Assembly (NCBI GenBank): GCA_020631735.1
Contig: CM036160.1
Location: 111,644,680 to 111,708,679, forward strand
DNA: 64,000 nucleotides
Reading direction: 5' to 3'
Source: Saccharum officinarum
Lineage: Eukaryota > Streptophyta > Magnoliopsida > Poales > Poaceae
Positions 46,067 to 61,500 of the stretch are shown one piece after another (position 1 is the first letter of the stretch; each line of letters starts with the position of its first letter). The position numbers and the translations under genes were made by a program. The notes beneath the pieces are model-generated. The model had not been told where the DNA came from. It saw only the letters and a program-made list of their open reading frames with translations, and made no database searches.

Positions 46067-46684
46067 ATAATTCGAGTAAGAAGCATTACTTTGAGGTCTG
46101 TTGGGCGGCTCAGGCGCAATGGAAAACTTCTTGTAGTTTGACAATATTTGGCAGATTTCGGTGGGCCGCAGCCACCTAGTTTGAGCTTCCAGTAGTATCT
46201 GTGGAATATCTGCAGATTAACAGCGACATTAATCAGTCATTAGCCAACAACACCAGCAATCACTTGTGCTACGGTTTCCACACTAGCACGCGCACTAATT
46301 TTCCTTCTATGGTCACCCATTTCCCTTTCGTTTCGAGAAATTCAACTCCGTGATACCTCCTAGACAACTACGAGCCTCCCGAAAGTGCAAACCAAGCTCT
46401 CAATCCAAAAACAAAATTATCCACAATAGTTCTAACCCTGAGGAGTTGTTCTATGCAAAACACGAAGCCCTAAAATCACCCAAACACGCAGCCCACAAAA
46501 CCCTAAACGGATATAAACACGACGCGGCAGCTCAGCCCTAGACAAACGGGAAAAATCCCTAAATTCCGAGGAGAAAACCTCGACGGAGGCATAGAGATCA
46601 ACCCAGCGGTGGCGGAAACTGAGAGGCGGACCCGCACGTACCTGGGGGCTGGTTGGACATGGCGTACTTGCGAATCTCCGCCAT
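39845..46684 (-). CDS. CAMTA: CAMTA, calmodulin-binding transcription activator, 13 coding exons
   Basis: Exons, 5' to 3' on the minus strand: 46684-46642, 46209-46090, 45479-45364, 44750-44662, 44521-44479, 44046-43869, 43756-43637, 43564-43236, 42724-42386, 42264-41579, 41499-40920, 40429-40070, 39961-39845. All join in phase to 1039 aa. Domains: CG-1 DNA-binding (about 15-135; FDRKILRYFRKDGHNWRKKK, HCYYAHGEEN), IPT/TIG (from 460; VLITGTFL), ankyrin repeats (about 640-735; GWTALHWAASCG), and two IQ motifs (VRIQNKFRGWKGRKEF; IQAHVRGHQVRKNYR). A basic calmodulin-binding segment follows (WSVGIVEKVILRWRRKRR, 898-915). The family reads Ca2+/calmodulin signals in the nucleus, binding CGCG-type promoter sites in cold, defence and stress responses. 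The intron after exon 7 starts with GC (AG|gcaagc). A 9-residue in-frame duplication lies just after the calmodulin-binding segment. The gene seems intact. The paralogue number cannot be fixed. Confidence 0.95.
40268..40321 (-). repeat. In-frame 27-bp tandem duplication in CAMTA
   Basis: Two adjacent 27-bp copies encode GFQPEKQLE twice (residues 919-927 and 928-936). They differ by one or two silent changes, directly after the basic calmodulin-binding segment. Confidence 0.9.
44885..44903. repeat. AT dinucleotide microsatellite in a CAMTA intron
   Basis: About nine to ten (at) units lie in intron 3 of the CAMTA gene, away from the splice sites. Confidence 0.85.
46036..46065. repeat. 30-nt G homopolymer in a CAMTA intron
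   Basis: An uninterrupted run of 30 G (C on the coding strand) starts 25 bp downstream of the exon 2 donor site. Such a run is rare in plant genomes; its exact length could be a sequencing or assembly artefact. Confidence 0.9.
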
Positions 46685-47032
46685 GCGACGATCCGACCGC
46701 GGCCGCTGGCGCCGCCACCGCCGGCTCCAATCGCAGGGCTCGAGAGGCTAAAAATTGCAGGGCTCACGAGGGGATTTGGGGATTTTTGTCTGCGCGGCGA
46801 GGCCCTTCACGGGATTTAAGAGCACGGCGCCGTCAGATTGGAATATTTGCTGCGACGGCGGTGAGTGTGACGAGTGGAAAAAGGGAGCAGTAGAAGGAAG
46901 GGGACTAATCAGTTTCAAAAAAAAAAAAAAAGGGGACTAGTCGGAAATGACCGTATCGCCCCTTACTGGTGGGATACCATGGGCACCCGTACGAAAACCT
47001 GAATCGCCGGTGGATTCTCGGGATGGATATTA

Positions 47033-47131
47033 CTCCCTCCGTCGCTTTTACTTTTTTTTTATACGTATTTAGATATAGCAAAATAGATATACTAAAAAAT
47101 CAAGGTGACTTATAATTTAAAACAGATGGTG
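47033..47131. mobile_element. Decayed Stowaway MITE
   Basis: The left end ctccctccgtcgctttta is flanked by TA. The interior and right part, tcaaggtgacttataattta, closely match the element at 31752-31896. The right TIR is degraded. Confidence 0.65.
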
Positions 47132-48817
47132 TATTATTTATTATTACTATATATATAATACTGTAGATATATAATAAAAAAGGAGATATATCAATTGGAA
47201 TAGCAAAATAGATATCAGATCAATTCTTTTTTTATAACGGATTAGACCAAATTCATTTATACTTCCATGTATATAGTGATTTGTTTTGCATCTAAAAGGT
47301 GCTTTTGGTTCAACTCTTGGGATAGTAATATCAATGTAATCAGTTGAACATGATTATCTGTCACAGTGAGATAGTTTGATTTAGATGCCCGCGACTTAAA
47401 AAAATTCACACGAGTGGAGACCGAGGAAGCGAAAAGAGACGTGCCAGGCAATTTTATGCAACTAAAAAGCATCAAATTTAGCAGTTTTTTATCTCGACTG
47501 CTTCCACTTGTCACACCGGCTAAATTTAGGGCGTGTTTGGTGCAACTCTAGGCTCCACGGCAGTAGGGGTCATGTGGCGGAGCCGGGCGAGCACAAAAAC
47601 ATGTCTCCGACTGCTCCTCATTGTTTCCCGTCCAGGTTTTTCTTTTGCAACTCTAGAGATCTACAATGATATACAGTAGTTGTGTGAAGGAGCCGGAGCA
47701 TTAAGAGCCGAACCAAACACGGACTTAATGGTTTTATCTCAGCTCCTTCCACAATCCTTCGAAATGTTTTTTAGGCATATATAAGAAATTGGAAATCACC
47801 CAATGAAAAAACGGAGAAAATTAGACGAAAATCGGAAATAGCTGCGTACCCACGTCTTCCCATGCCTCCCCTTCCTATCATGTCGATCATGGCGCCTATC
47901 TGATTCTTTCCTTCCTTCTTGGCTCCCTGTGTTTACGTGAGTTTATATATTTTAATTTCTCTCCTTGCTGATTTCTTCCCTATATTTTGTAGCAAACTAG
48001 TCGTAGACATAAATATGAATATTGTTTATTATAAACTTGGCTAACGTTAAGCTAGTTTGACTTACATAAATTCTAAAGTTGCATCTTTTTTGACAGAGAG
48101 AGTCTATCAACATGATTTGCAAAACATGACATGATTACTACTCACAAGCATACATTACAAAATTATATTTTGAAATAAGCCTACTCATAGTAATTTATAA
48201 CATGCAAAGTCAACACCTAGAAGATTGTCAAAGTCCAAAAGGGTTTAATTCAGACGGCCCTTGCTTATTCGTGTCTCTTCTTGGTAGAAAAGATCCGACA
48301 AACATATATAAACATTACACTATAAATCATTTTAACACTGTGATACATTGAGAGATTTGTAGCATTATCAGACTACCTTTACGTGTAGATCCATTTAACC
48401 AATGTGTCTGAGCATAGCCATGTAGTTTCTTGTAGGCACTTGGACTTGTGTTTTTTTCCCTTGTAAATACGTTTGTACGTTGTAACGGAACATACATTTT
48501 ATCGCGTGGTATTTAGAAGACTTTTGCTCATGGATTTATACAGTGATCGCGTTATGTTTCTAATACATGTTAGAATCAGTGTCCTCGCAAAAAAAATATT
48601 AGAATCAGTGTCATGGTTAGATGTGCGCTGATTGAAATGTACCCCCTGTTGGATTTGAAATGTATCGTCTTTAAATTGGAAATGCAATTTTGTATTTGGA
48701 TTATAAACATGTGGATGGTAGAAGTGAGATGGGGAGAAGAGAGAGCGAGGTGCGATGGAATGACCGAACCATGAAAGTTTGAAGGAGACAAATTTCCATT
48801 CTTTAATATTAAAAGTA

Positions 48818-48860
48818 TAGATATAAATATAAATATAAATATAAATATAGATATAGAATG
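48818..48860. repeat. ataaat hexamer microsatellite
   Basis: About six to seven units of ataaat with terminal variants (atagat). Confidence 0.85.
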
Positions 48861-49817
48861 AATATGATAACACTCTGACTTATATTCTTCAGTCATAGAT
48901 GGCCGAGCCCCAAGCCCCGTTAAACAACTCAATTGTAGTACTAACAAATTGGTCCTCCTAACGTCCTATTTTTCTTATAAAGAAAATCCTATTATATTAA
49001 ACAGAAAGCAGGCAGTATGGATGCACGTGCAATTTATGTGACCCACCCAGCAACCACATCACAGAAAGGTACAAAATCCTGCTAATGGTAGCGATTAGCG
49101 CCTACTGGTCCTCAGTTTCGGAGGGCAAAACAGTCAATTAGCAGCGGGAGTTGCGTCGCTATCTACAGTCCTCATCTGCGTTCTCGAGCGGCATCATTAC
49201 GATTGACAATTTACGACCTTACCCACCAGCTTCCAATTGCGCAAAATCAAAGCACGAGTGCACGAACATGATTTCTTATGAAACGTTTTTTTTTGCGGGG
49301 TAATTTCTTATGAAACGTTTTTCTTTAGTACAGTTCTATACTCTCTATTTTTCCTTTGCAATGAAATTGTTATATATACATGATTTAATTTAATAGTTTA
49401 TTTGTGGTGAGTTTTTTTTTCATTTTCCAAACACAAGATGTCCATTAGACACTAGGCACAGTTGGCAAGAGTCACTAAGCAAAAGAATATGAAACGTGTT
49501 GTCTTGTGATACCTCATAAGGCATCTCTGGATATTGTATATATATACAAGTATTTTTTTTTCTATATAATTTGGTCAGTTTGACCAGTCCGGCTGCTAAC
49601 ACTTGGATGCTATACAAGTAATGATGTCAAACTAAGCTATTATTTTTCAAGTTGTTTTTTGATATGCATGTGAAGAAGGTAGAGCCAACTTCTACGTAGT
49701 ACTATTAGAGTATGTTTGGATCGGACACCTGATTGTAATCACCTGTCTCGTACGTAACCGATTGACACGGTATTTGACATTGGTTTTCAGAATAACGATG
49801 CTAACTACTCCGTAGTA

Positions 49818-50041
49818 CTCTCTTCATCTATACAAAATAATGCAACTAAAGGGTTTGTACCAATCAAACTAAGTTTATAACGAATAGTATTAATATTTTT
49901 ATTTTTAACAAAGTTTATGGTAAAGATATATTTCATAATTAATCCAATATACTTATTCTGTATCATGAATGCTATAAAAATTTAGTTAAAATAAAATTGT
50001 TTGACTCCTAAAAAGCAAGAATTATATATGGACGAAGGGAG
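49818..50041. mobile_element. Stowaway-type MITE, degenerate ends
   Basis: The left end is ctctcttcatctatacaaaa and the right end atatatggacgaagggag, flanked by TA. The AT-rich interior is similar to other Stowaways here (attaatccaatatactta, caaactaagtttataacg). Confidence 0.65.
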
Positions 50042-51827
50042 TAATGTCATCTATCACTAGATAATTGTCAGTGCGTTATAATGGGAGCAACAAAAATTGC
50101 ACGAGATATTTTGCATGTAGCCCGGTCAAAATCAAGACCATGATAATTCAGTTTTGCCAACGTCTGATGGTCTTTGTGCTTTGTCCTGGATTTGACAATG
50201 GCTACGCATGACGATAGGCTATTGCAATTAGCCAACTCACTATGGATGTTGACGCTTGTAGTCCGTGCATCAAGTGTTGTATTTCTTATCTGCTCCATGG
50301 CATTCTCATGTCCTATGATCACACCTGTTGTAAACGCCCAATATATTTTATTTCCCAGTATCATATGCATGCAAGCATGATTGTGATTTGCACGCTTGAT
50401 TTCCTTCCTGTTTGGCAAAGAAGATATTGCCACAAAGTCCGCAATCCCGTCTGGACGTTGTGATCACCCCTATTGCCCAACGTGAGGCTAAGCGCCGTAC
50501 ATAGAAAGGATTGGCAGGATTAAGAAAGAAAAGTGAATGTTTTCAAGTTACATACTTTTGTAGATGGAGGGAGTATATAAAAAAATGTCACTAGTTATTC
50601 TTTGAGAGCTATTTATACTTTGAGAGATCACTATTCCTGTTGACACTTCCAACTTGTTTCTTTGACGTGTTCTTGATGCTACGGTAACAAAAGAAAATAA
50701 TACATGGATGTTGCTCATGAGATATATCAATATTGTGTAATGGGGAAACAATTATGCCCTCTATTTTATCTTGCTATTTTTTTAGAAAATAAAAGGTTAG
50801 CACATACAAGAAATATATTATTTGTGTCGACGTGCAAAAGTAAAAAAATATTGCAATCTATGTACTTCATCCTTCTATAGTATCTTATGAATAAAACTAC
50901 GATATATGTTTCTTTCCTTTTCAAAACATGGTATACACATGCACGTACATTCATCCTATCATATCTCAAACCTTAGATGATGCACAATGAAGAGCAGACT
51001 TGCGAGAGTTTCTCACATATGCAAGGCTGCCCAACAATTTCTACAAGGAGTTGGTAGCACACCTATTGTGATCTGAAAGATAGTGAATTATGCTAGAGGA
51101 AATTTTGATAGAGGCTCAAATTGATAGTGACATTATCGATGATGTGAACACTGAGTATCATCAAGTATGAGAAGACTCGATTATACTTACCATGTACTAC
51201 AAGAAAAGGTTTTAGCTAGATATATATGTCTCTATATATGGAATAGATTAAGGTAAAACAATTAGGAAATAAATCACAGTAGAAAAAACCCATGTGTAAC
51301 CTTGGATCCTCGGACTATATAAAGAGAGCAGCTCGAACAAACATTACATCTTAACACAACCAACATCCAAAGGCAGAGGATTTCTTGACATACCTTGAAA
51401 TGGAGCCATATTAGGCAACATCCCATAACCTAAATACATAAACACTCTTACGACACCAAACATCTACATATGAGCACAAACAAATACAATCCACCAAAGA
51501 GGACATGGTATATTACCTCATCACCAAACATCTACATATGAGCATGTATAGATTTTGTTTTGTGCTACTATCCGGTTCTTGGTCTCACTGCATAACCTAT
51601 AATTAACACCTATAGGCATGCAATTCACTTGTCTAACTTGGGTATGGGAGTGACAGACTAATCAAACAAACTAATAGCTAGCTAGAACAGACCGAAGTTT
51701 CCCTCTAGATAATAGAAGCACATTACGAGTTTCTATCCAGAAAAGCCCGTGACTAGAGGCATCAAGGACGTAACACTTTTGATCTATTGTAAAACTTTAA
51801 ATATGTAGGATGACGCCACTACTCTAG

Positions 51828-54714
<2,887 letters not shown>

Positions 54715-55203
54715 AACAGTACTAGCTCTGCACTGCACATACGCTCGCTTGACAAACGTGTTGTTAACTGCTAAGCAGTTATATCAGTTGTATTACTGCT
54801 GTCCTTAATTCCCTGATGCTTCTTCTGTTCTGAGTCTTACTTTGTTTTCTCATTTCCATCTCGATTTTGGTTGTGTTCGGCTGGTAGAATTTCAGCTGAT
54901 TTCGGCTGATTGAACAGTATTATGTGGGAAAGAAACAAGCCGAAACCAGCTGAAATCAGCTGAAATATGACCAGCCGAACAAGCCCTTTGTGTACGGCGA
55001 AAGACCAGACGTTTTCTTGCAGTTCCAGAAATATTCAGCTCTTGTGCTATGGAATCTCTTTTGTGAGCAACTTCACTATACTAGCTCACTAACATACCGG
55101 GCCCACACAAATGTAGCTCACTGACAAGCGGGACAAGCAAACAACCGATGACGTGGCAGTCCATCCCCTCGCTTCCTCGCATCGAACGACTGGATCGGAT
55201 AAG
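54715..55203. other. Rab6 3' flank with a small MITE
   Basis: The probable 3' UTR runs to about 54850, followed by the MITE at 54872-54986. No other gene is seen before the Mutator-like element. Confidence 0.5.
54872..54986. mobile_element. Short palindromic MITE
   Basis: The left end is tgtgttcggctggt and the right end accagccgaacaagcc. The inner arms repeat cagctgattt / aaatcagctg. The element is about 115 bp and lies just downstream of the Rab6 gene. Confidence 0.75.
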
Positions 55204-56288
55204 GAGTTTTTTACCTGTGTGCCATTATAAAAGTTCGAAATGACCTGTGTATCACTGAAAGATAAAAAAGTTCTTCAATACCCTTGATTGAAATTTCTTT
55301 TCCCTGCATGCCACTACTACCTATTTTGCTTGTAACAACAGCCAACGGTGAACGGAAATGACACTTTTGCCCTCAGCTATAGAATGCATTAAGAATTTTC
55401 ATTCTTTCCTCTAGTGCCATTGTAACAGTATATGTTGCATCAAAGAAAGTTCGATAATTGTGACAACCAAAGTAAGTGTCTAAATTAAATATATTCAGAC
55501 ATAAAAAAGGTCCACATTTATCATCCACATTTTAACTGTGTATATGTGGTTTAAAATAATAAATTTCGGCTACTTTTGTTGTGTTCTATTTTTGAAGAAA
55601 GAAAGAATGGTAAATTTTGCACTGATTTGAGAAGATGTGGTTCATGTTTTTCCCCTCCTAATATATATCTCCCGAAGAAGATCAGAAAATGTCAATGATT
55701 TCAAATTGGCTTCTTGGTTGCTGGAACCTGTATTGGTAAAGTTTTCCTTCAGTAGCAGCAAAGAAAGCATAAGACTGATTTTTATAGGTAAAAGAAGAAT
55801 GTTTTTTTTTTCTGATGAGGACTCTGCATAAGTTAGGAACAGTAGTTGAATTGAGACAGATCCACCTCTCTTTCGGTCTTTTCAACGTGGAAAGGTTCGT
55901 TTTATATACCACCAATAAATACAACACGCATTTCAATAAATAAATAAATAAATAAATAAATACTGTAAAAAAAGCAAGCGGAGAAACTTGCAGCCGGGAG
56001 CACGACCCGCGCGTCCCGCCCGTTTGCGCGCCAGATGCTGCCCGCGCCGCTCGCTCGCAGACCACCGCCCAGCGCCCGTGACACAGCCAGTGAAAAAAAA
56101 TCATGGGCAATATGGTCAATTCGTGTTTAGCTTTGCTGCCGTCACCGTTAAGATTGGACGGAAGTGGATGGTAGTGGTATGTAGGAAAAAAAAATTTCAG
56201 AGAATGGTATTGAAGAACTTTTTTCTTTTTTAATGGTACACATGTCATTTCGAACTTTTATAAATAATGGCACACAGGTAAAAAGCTC
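55204..56288. mobile_element. Mutator-like element (non-autonomous) with perfect 9-bp TSD
   Basis: The ends are gagttttttacctgtgtgcc and the inverse ggcacacaggtaaaaagctc. Inverted similarity continues about 100 bp (aaagttcgaaatgac, aaaagttcttcaatacc). The element is flanked by tcggataag at 55195-55203 and 56289-56297. Long TIRs plus a 9-bp TSD identify Mutator. The interior has an (aaat)n microsatellite (55936-55962) and a GC-rich segment (about 55985-56090), but no transposase. Its right end lies 71 bp upstream of the next gene's start codon. Confidence 0.88.
55936..55962. repeat. aaat tetranucleotide microsatellite
   Basis: About six to seven aaat/taaa units inside the Mutator-like element. 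Confidence 0.85.
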
Positions 56289-56359
56289 TCGGATAAGCCC
56301 TTCTTCCCTCTCGAGTTTCCGCTCTCGAGCAAGGGAATCGAGAGATCATCGAGTCAGCA

Positions 56360-57948
56360 ATGGAGTCTACAGCGCTAATGACCGCGAGGTTACCACTTCC
56401 GACCTCTGGCTCCCGTTCCAAACCCCTCTCCCCTGCCTCCTTCACCAGGGCAGCTCGCCGTCTCGCCTCCGTCCCCTTCTCCTCCGGCAGCGGCAGCGGC
56501 AGCGTCGTCCTGCTCTCGTGCCGGAGCCGCGATTATGCCGGCGTTGGTTCCTTGGTCTCCGCGGCCGCCGCTTCTGGGGATACGGCGGACGCCGGATCCG
56601 AGTCCATCCTGCTCAGTGTCCAGGTAAACATCCCTCTATCGATCGAATCGCTAGTCGAATTCGAAACTCTCTTCCCCGTCGTGTCGTCTTCTCGAATCGA
56701 TTGTTCGATTTCGATGGTTGGTTAACCAGGCCTGTGACGTGATCTTTCCTGAATCCTGTTTGGTGTTTGCAGGGGATGATGTGCGACGGGTGCGCTGCGA
56801 GCGTGAAGCGGATCCTGGAGAGCCAAGTATGTTTATCTTTCTTCCCGTTCAGAGTTTGTGAGGTGGAATGAGGAAGAGATGAGATTGCAGCAGCAGCATG
56901 ATTGTTGGTTTACGTTCTAATGCATGACAGATTAAAAGCAGATAATGACCGGTGAAAGCTAAGTAACTAACTACTAGCTCACATAAAAATAATGTAGCTA
57001 ACCGAACAATTTTTCTGTTCATGAATTGTTTCCTATATCTGCATCTGCATTTGGTCTGGACTATGCCAAGTTCTTTTTTCATTTCTTCTAGTGTTACCTT
57101 TCAATTCGCTTTCCCTTATATCTCGACACTTTTGCAGCCCGAGGTTACTTCTGCTACCGTTGATTTTAAGAAAGCAAGTGCAGTCGTGTGGACAACAGAT
57201 GAGGCCAAGGGGACACAAGACTGGCAGAAGCAGTATGGAGAGAAGCTTGCTAAACACCTTGGCACTTGTGGATTTGAGTCTCTCCTACAAGGTAATGGTT
57301 GTATTTCTTTTTTCCCAACTTTAGGATAATCAGCGAATACATTGAAGTGTTTGACTTCGTATGATTCTCTACCTTACATATTCACTGATAAACAGAGAAC
57401 GATCAAATGAAGATACATGCTAGAAGCCAAAAGTAAAGATAAAAGAAAGTGATCATTAGAACCGTAGAAAGAAAAATGCGACAAAGTTCATGTGCTCTTC
57501 AATTTCTCAGATATGATACAGTTATTGAAGTTGACTACAAAGTGGAAAGTACCATGAGAAAAATTCTAGCTCCGGATCCAGATGCTTTTTTTCACAAGAA
57601 GAGATAAAGATTTGTTTCATTGCTGCATTTCGGTTACTGTGCAAAATGGATTGCAATGGAATCAGCATTTGGTCAAAAAATGATGAGTGACACCAACTTA
57701 AATGAACAATGCAAATTGCTCTCGGAAAATACGTAAATCTGATTCTTATGCTATATATGATGTTGAGGATATATCTGAGGCATAGTTGTAAACAACGAAT
57801 AGTTTTTTTTTATAGGTAAACAACGAATAGTCGAGGCAGTTTTGTCCAGATATTGACTGTAGCACTTCCTCAGTATTTTGAAATCAGAGTTCAACTCTTA
57901 AGTGTGCCGTGAACTTAACTATACCTGTTTATCTCTTTCACAGAGTAA
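56360..57948 (+). CDS. PAA1/PCH1: Plastid copper-binding protein: PAA1 N-terminus or PCH1 chaperone
   Basis: Exons 56360-56623, 56773-56826 and 57138-57291 are clear; the next strong acceptor (ag at 57942-57943) adds one codon and then a stop (57946-57948). The product is about 158 aa. Residues 1 to about 80 are serine- and arginine-rich, like a chloroplast transit peptide. An HMA copper-binding domain follows with GMMCDGC (C92, C95) and the PAA1-specific part WTTDEAKGTQDWQ...LAKHLGTCGFES. PAA1 (HMA6) is the envelope Cu+-ATPase that feeds plastocyanin. Plants also make a short chaperone, PCH1, from this domain by alternative splicing of PAA1 or from a duplicated gene. No ATPase domain lies in the window; exons could continue beyond 64000, past the copia insertion. 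Intron retention after exon 3 would also stop early (57327-57329). Which product is made is unresolved. Confidence 0.8.
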
Positions 57949-58316
57949 GGTGAAGGCAAAAAGAACTGATATGGAAGTTCATATTGTCACCTCAGTGAGT
58001 AATTTGTACCAGCATCTCTGTTCCTGAGAATTTTGGTACCCAATTACATCTTTGCTGTGCATGGAACTATAAGCCTTAGTGCTAGTGTGCTAGCACAATA
58101 CTTCGTACCTACCTTTCCCATGGGCTTTAGCTAGGTCATTTGGAATAGGGTAAAGTGCTAAAATTGTAGGAGTAGCCCACTGTTGCAAGGAAGGAGTTTG
58201 CGCTGTGTTCCCCGTTGCTTCGAAGATATAATAAAGTGTACTCCCTTTGTCTCAGTACGAATATACTCCATCTATCTTAAAATAAATCAATTTCCAAAAT
58301 CATTATAAGTCAAATG
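57949..58316. other. Downstream of the copper-binding exons
   Basis: A good-looking donor (ca|gtgagt) occurs at about 57996. No ATPase exon is recognised. At about 58266 the sequence ctccatctatcttaaaataa begins a Stowaway-type element that is interrupted by the copia insertion. Confidence 0.5.
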
Positions 58317-58430
58317 TGCTAGAATTAGAGATTCTATTGATTAGGGCTAACCCTAGAAGGGTAGCTATATAGGTTCCATACATGGGCCACATGGGCCTTA
58401 GCCTCATGGGCCTAAACACATACTCCAACA
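58317..58430 (-). repeat. Copia 3' LTR (114 bp)
   Basis: Starts tgctagaattag and ends tactccaaca in plus-strand reading. It is identical by eye to the copy at 63713-63826 and short for a copia LTR. It is preceded by the TSD aaatg. Confidence 0.95.
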
Positions 58431-58511
58431 CCCCCCCGCAGTCTGAACTACCGGCGCAGCGGAGTTCAAGGCTGGACAAGAAAGAACACACACAACCCCC
58501 CACAGACGCAA

Positions 58512-61500
58512 CTAGCCACCGGTGATGTTGAGGCTGGATCGAAACTCTGTGAAGGTCGAGGACGGGAGGCCTTTGGTGAAGATGTCCGCGAACTGAGAGG
58601 TCGTCGGAACGTGAAGGACCCGCACCTCGCCCATGGCCACCCGATCACGAACAAAATGGAGGTCGATCTCCACATGCTTCGTCCGCTGGTGCTGGATGGG
58701 GTTGGTGGAGAGGTAGACCGCACTGACGTTGTCGCAGTAGATCAGTGTGCTCCGGGAGGGTGGAGTGTGCAACTCCGCCAGCAGCTGCCTGAGCCAGGCG
58801 GCCTCTGCCACGCCGTTAGCAACGGCGCGGTACTCCGCCTCGGCGCTGGACCGGGAAACCACTGGCTGGCGCTTGGACGACCAAGACACCAGGTTGCCGC
58901 CCAGGAAGACGGCGTAGCCGGAGGTGGAGCGACGAGTATCCGGGCACCCGGCCCAGTCAGCATCGGTGTAGACGACGAGGTCGGTGGAGGAGGCCCGGTG
59001 GAGTAGGAGGCCGTAGTCAAGGGTGCCCCGGAGGTAGCGGAGGAGGCGCTTGAGAGCCGTGAGGTGAGGCTCCCGGGGATCATGCATGTGAAGGCAGACC
59101 TGCTGAACAGCATAGGTGATGTTCGGCTGGGTGAAGGTGAGGTACTGAAGGGCCCCGGCGAGACTCCTGTACGCAGTGGGATCGGCCACCGGCGGTCCCT
59201 CAGCCTCAGACAGCTTGCCCTGAGTGTCGACCGGAGTGGAGCAGGGGTTGCAGTCAGTCATCCCAGCCCGCTCCAGGATGTCCCGAGTGTACTGTCGCTG
59301 GTGAAGTAGGAGCCCGGTAGGACGGTGCTCAACAGTGACACCGAGGAAATGGTGGAGCTCACCCAGATCCTTCATCGCGAACTCCTGCTGGAGAGCCGTG
59401 ATGATCCGGCGAAGAAGTGGCTCACTGGAGGCTGTGAGGACAATGTCATCAACATAGAGCAGCAAGTACGCCGTGTCAGCTCCATGGTGGTAGACGAACA
59501 GGGACGTATCAGACTTGGCCTCCATGAACCCCAGGGTAAGCAAGAAAGCGGCGAATCGGTGGTTCCACGCCCGAGGTGCCTGCTTGAGGCCGTAGAGGGA
59601 CCTGTTGAGCCGGCAGACCATGTCAGGACGGGTGGTGTCGACGAACCCCGCCGGCTGACTGCAGTACACCGTCTCGGTAAGAAGGCCGTGGAGGAAGGCG
59701 TTCTTGACGTCCAGCTGGTGGACGGGCCAAGACCGAGCAAGTGCCAGCGATAGCACGGTACGGACGGTGGCCGGCTTGACCACCGGGCTGAAAGTCTCAT
59801 CGTAGTCGACGCCTGGGCGCTGAGTGAAGCCTCGGAGGACCCATCGAGCCTTGTAGCGCTCGAGAGACCCATCAGCCCGGCGCTTGTGAGTCCAAATCCA
59901 CTTGCCGGTGACGACATTGGCGCCCGGTGGCCGGGGCACCAGCTCCCACGTCTGGTTGGCGAGTAGCGCGGCGTACTCCTCTTCCATCGCGCGGCGCCAG
60001 TGAGGGTCCAACAGGGCGTCGCGGACAGAAGAGGGTACCGGAGAGACCACCGCGTCGTCGGTCGAAGCCTCGAGGACACGGGGCGGCAGTGTGCCAGCCG
60101 CGTGCCTCGTCACCATCGGGTGAACATGCCGCGGGTGTCGGTGAAGCAGCGGTGGGTGGTAGACCGGCGGAGTACCACGAGCCGGCGGGGACTGCGGCGG
60201 TGGTGTCGGTGTCCCCGGTGGAGAAGGAAGCGCGAGCGGCGGCGGCCGCGGCCTGCGCTGGTACACCCGTACCGGCGCAGCGAACCGCGACGGAGGTGCC
60301 GGGGCAGGTGCCGGGACGGGGTCCGGCGTCGGCGACCGACATGACCCCCCCGGGGCAGAAGCGGGGGACGACGGCCCCGGGTCTGCACCAGCCGGAGAGG
60401 ACGGGGCCACCCCCGAGGACGACGGGCCCGAGCCCGCGGGTGATCCGGGACCGGGGGCTGGTCCATCGCGTGGCGAAGCGGTACCTGCAGGAGACCACGA
60501 AAAAAGTGGCTGGACCACCGGGTCAGTGGGAAACAGGGATGGTGGGTCAGGTACCGGAGGGGTGGTAGTGCGGGAAAAGGGAAAGACGGACTCATCGAAG
60601 ACGACATGGCGAGAGATGAGGACCCGTCGAGAGGTAAGATCATAGCACCGGTACCCCTTGTGATCCGGAGAGTATCCGAGGAAGACACAGAGCGTGGAGC
60701 GAGGGTCCAGCTTGTGAGAAGAAGTGGCAGCGGTGTTGGGGTAGCACGCACACCCAAACACACGGAGGTGATCGTATCGAGGCGAGTTACCGAAGAGGGC
60801 ATGGTGAGGAGTGGGAGCGGGACAAGCCGCAGAAGGAAGGCGGTTATGGGGGTAGGTGGCGGTGTGCAAGCCCTCAGCCCAGAAGCGAGCAGGGAGAGAG
60901 GCCTGAAACAGAAGGGTACGCACGGTGTCATTGGTGGTGCGAATCATCCGCTCAGCCTTACCATTCTGCGAAGAGGTGTATGGACAAGACATGCGGAGCT
61001 GAACACCGTAAGAGAGGAAGAAAGCTCGGGAGGTGGAGTTATCAAACTCGCGACCATTGTCACACTGGACGGCCTTGATGGTGAGGCCGAACTGTGTAGA
61101 CACCCAAGTAAAGAAGTGGAGAAGCGTGGTAAACGTATCAGACTTCGCACGGAGAGGGAAAGTCCACGAATAATGCGAAAAATCATCAACAACCACAAGA
61201 TAGTACTTATAACCGGAAATACTCAAAATAGGGGATGTCCATAGGTCGCAATGTACAAGATCAAAAATACGGGCCGCATGGGAAGTAGAACTAGAAAAAG
61301 GAAGACGAACATGTCGGCCCAATTGGCACGCATGACACAGTTGCTCATCATGAACTCGAGTACATGGAAGACCAGAGCTACGACTGAGCTGCATCAGGGC
61401 ATCACGTCCAGGATGGCCGAGGCGCCGGTGCCAGGTAGTAGAGGAAGCAGAAGCGACGAAGGCAGCTGACAAAACGGACGGCGAAGAAGAAGAAGGAGCC

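Noticed and set aside
50068..50433. 121-codon minus-strand frame
   Set aside because: No family is recognised and it sits alone in AT-rich intergenic DNA. It may be an old transposon remnant, but this cannot be supported.
59372..60931. Overlapping minus-strand frames inside the copia pol region
   Set aside because: They are alternative-frame shadows of the intact pol frame in GC-rich sequence.
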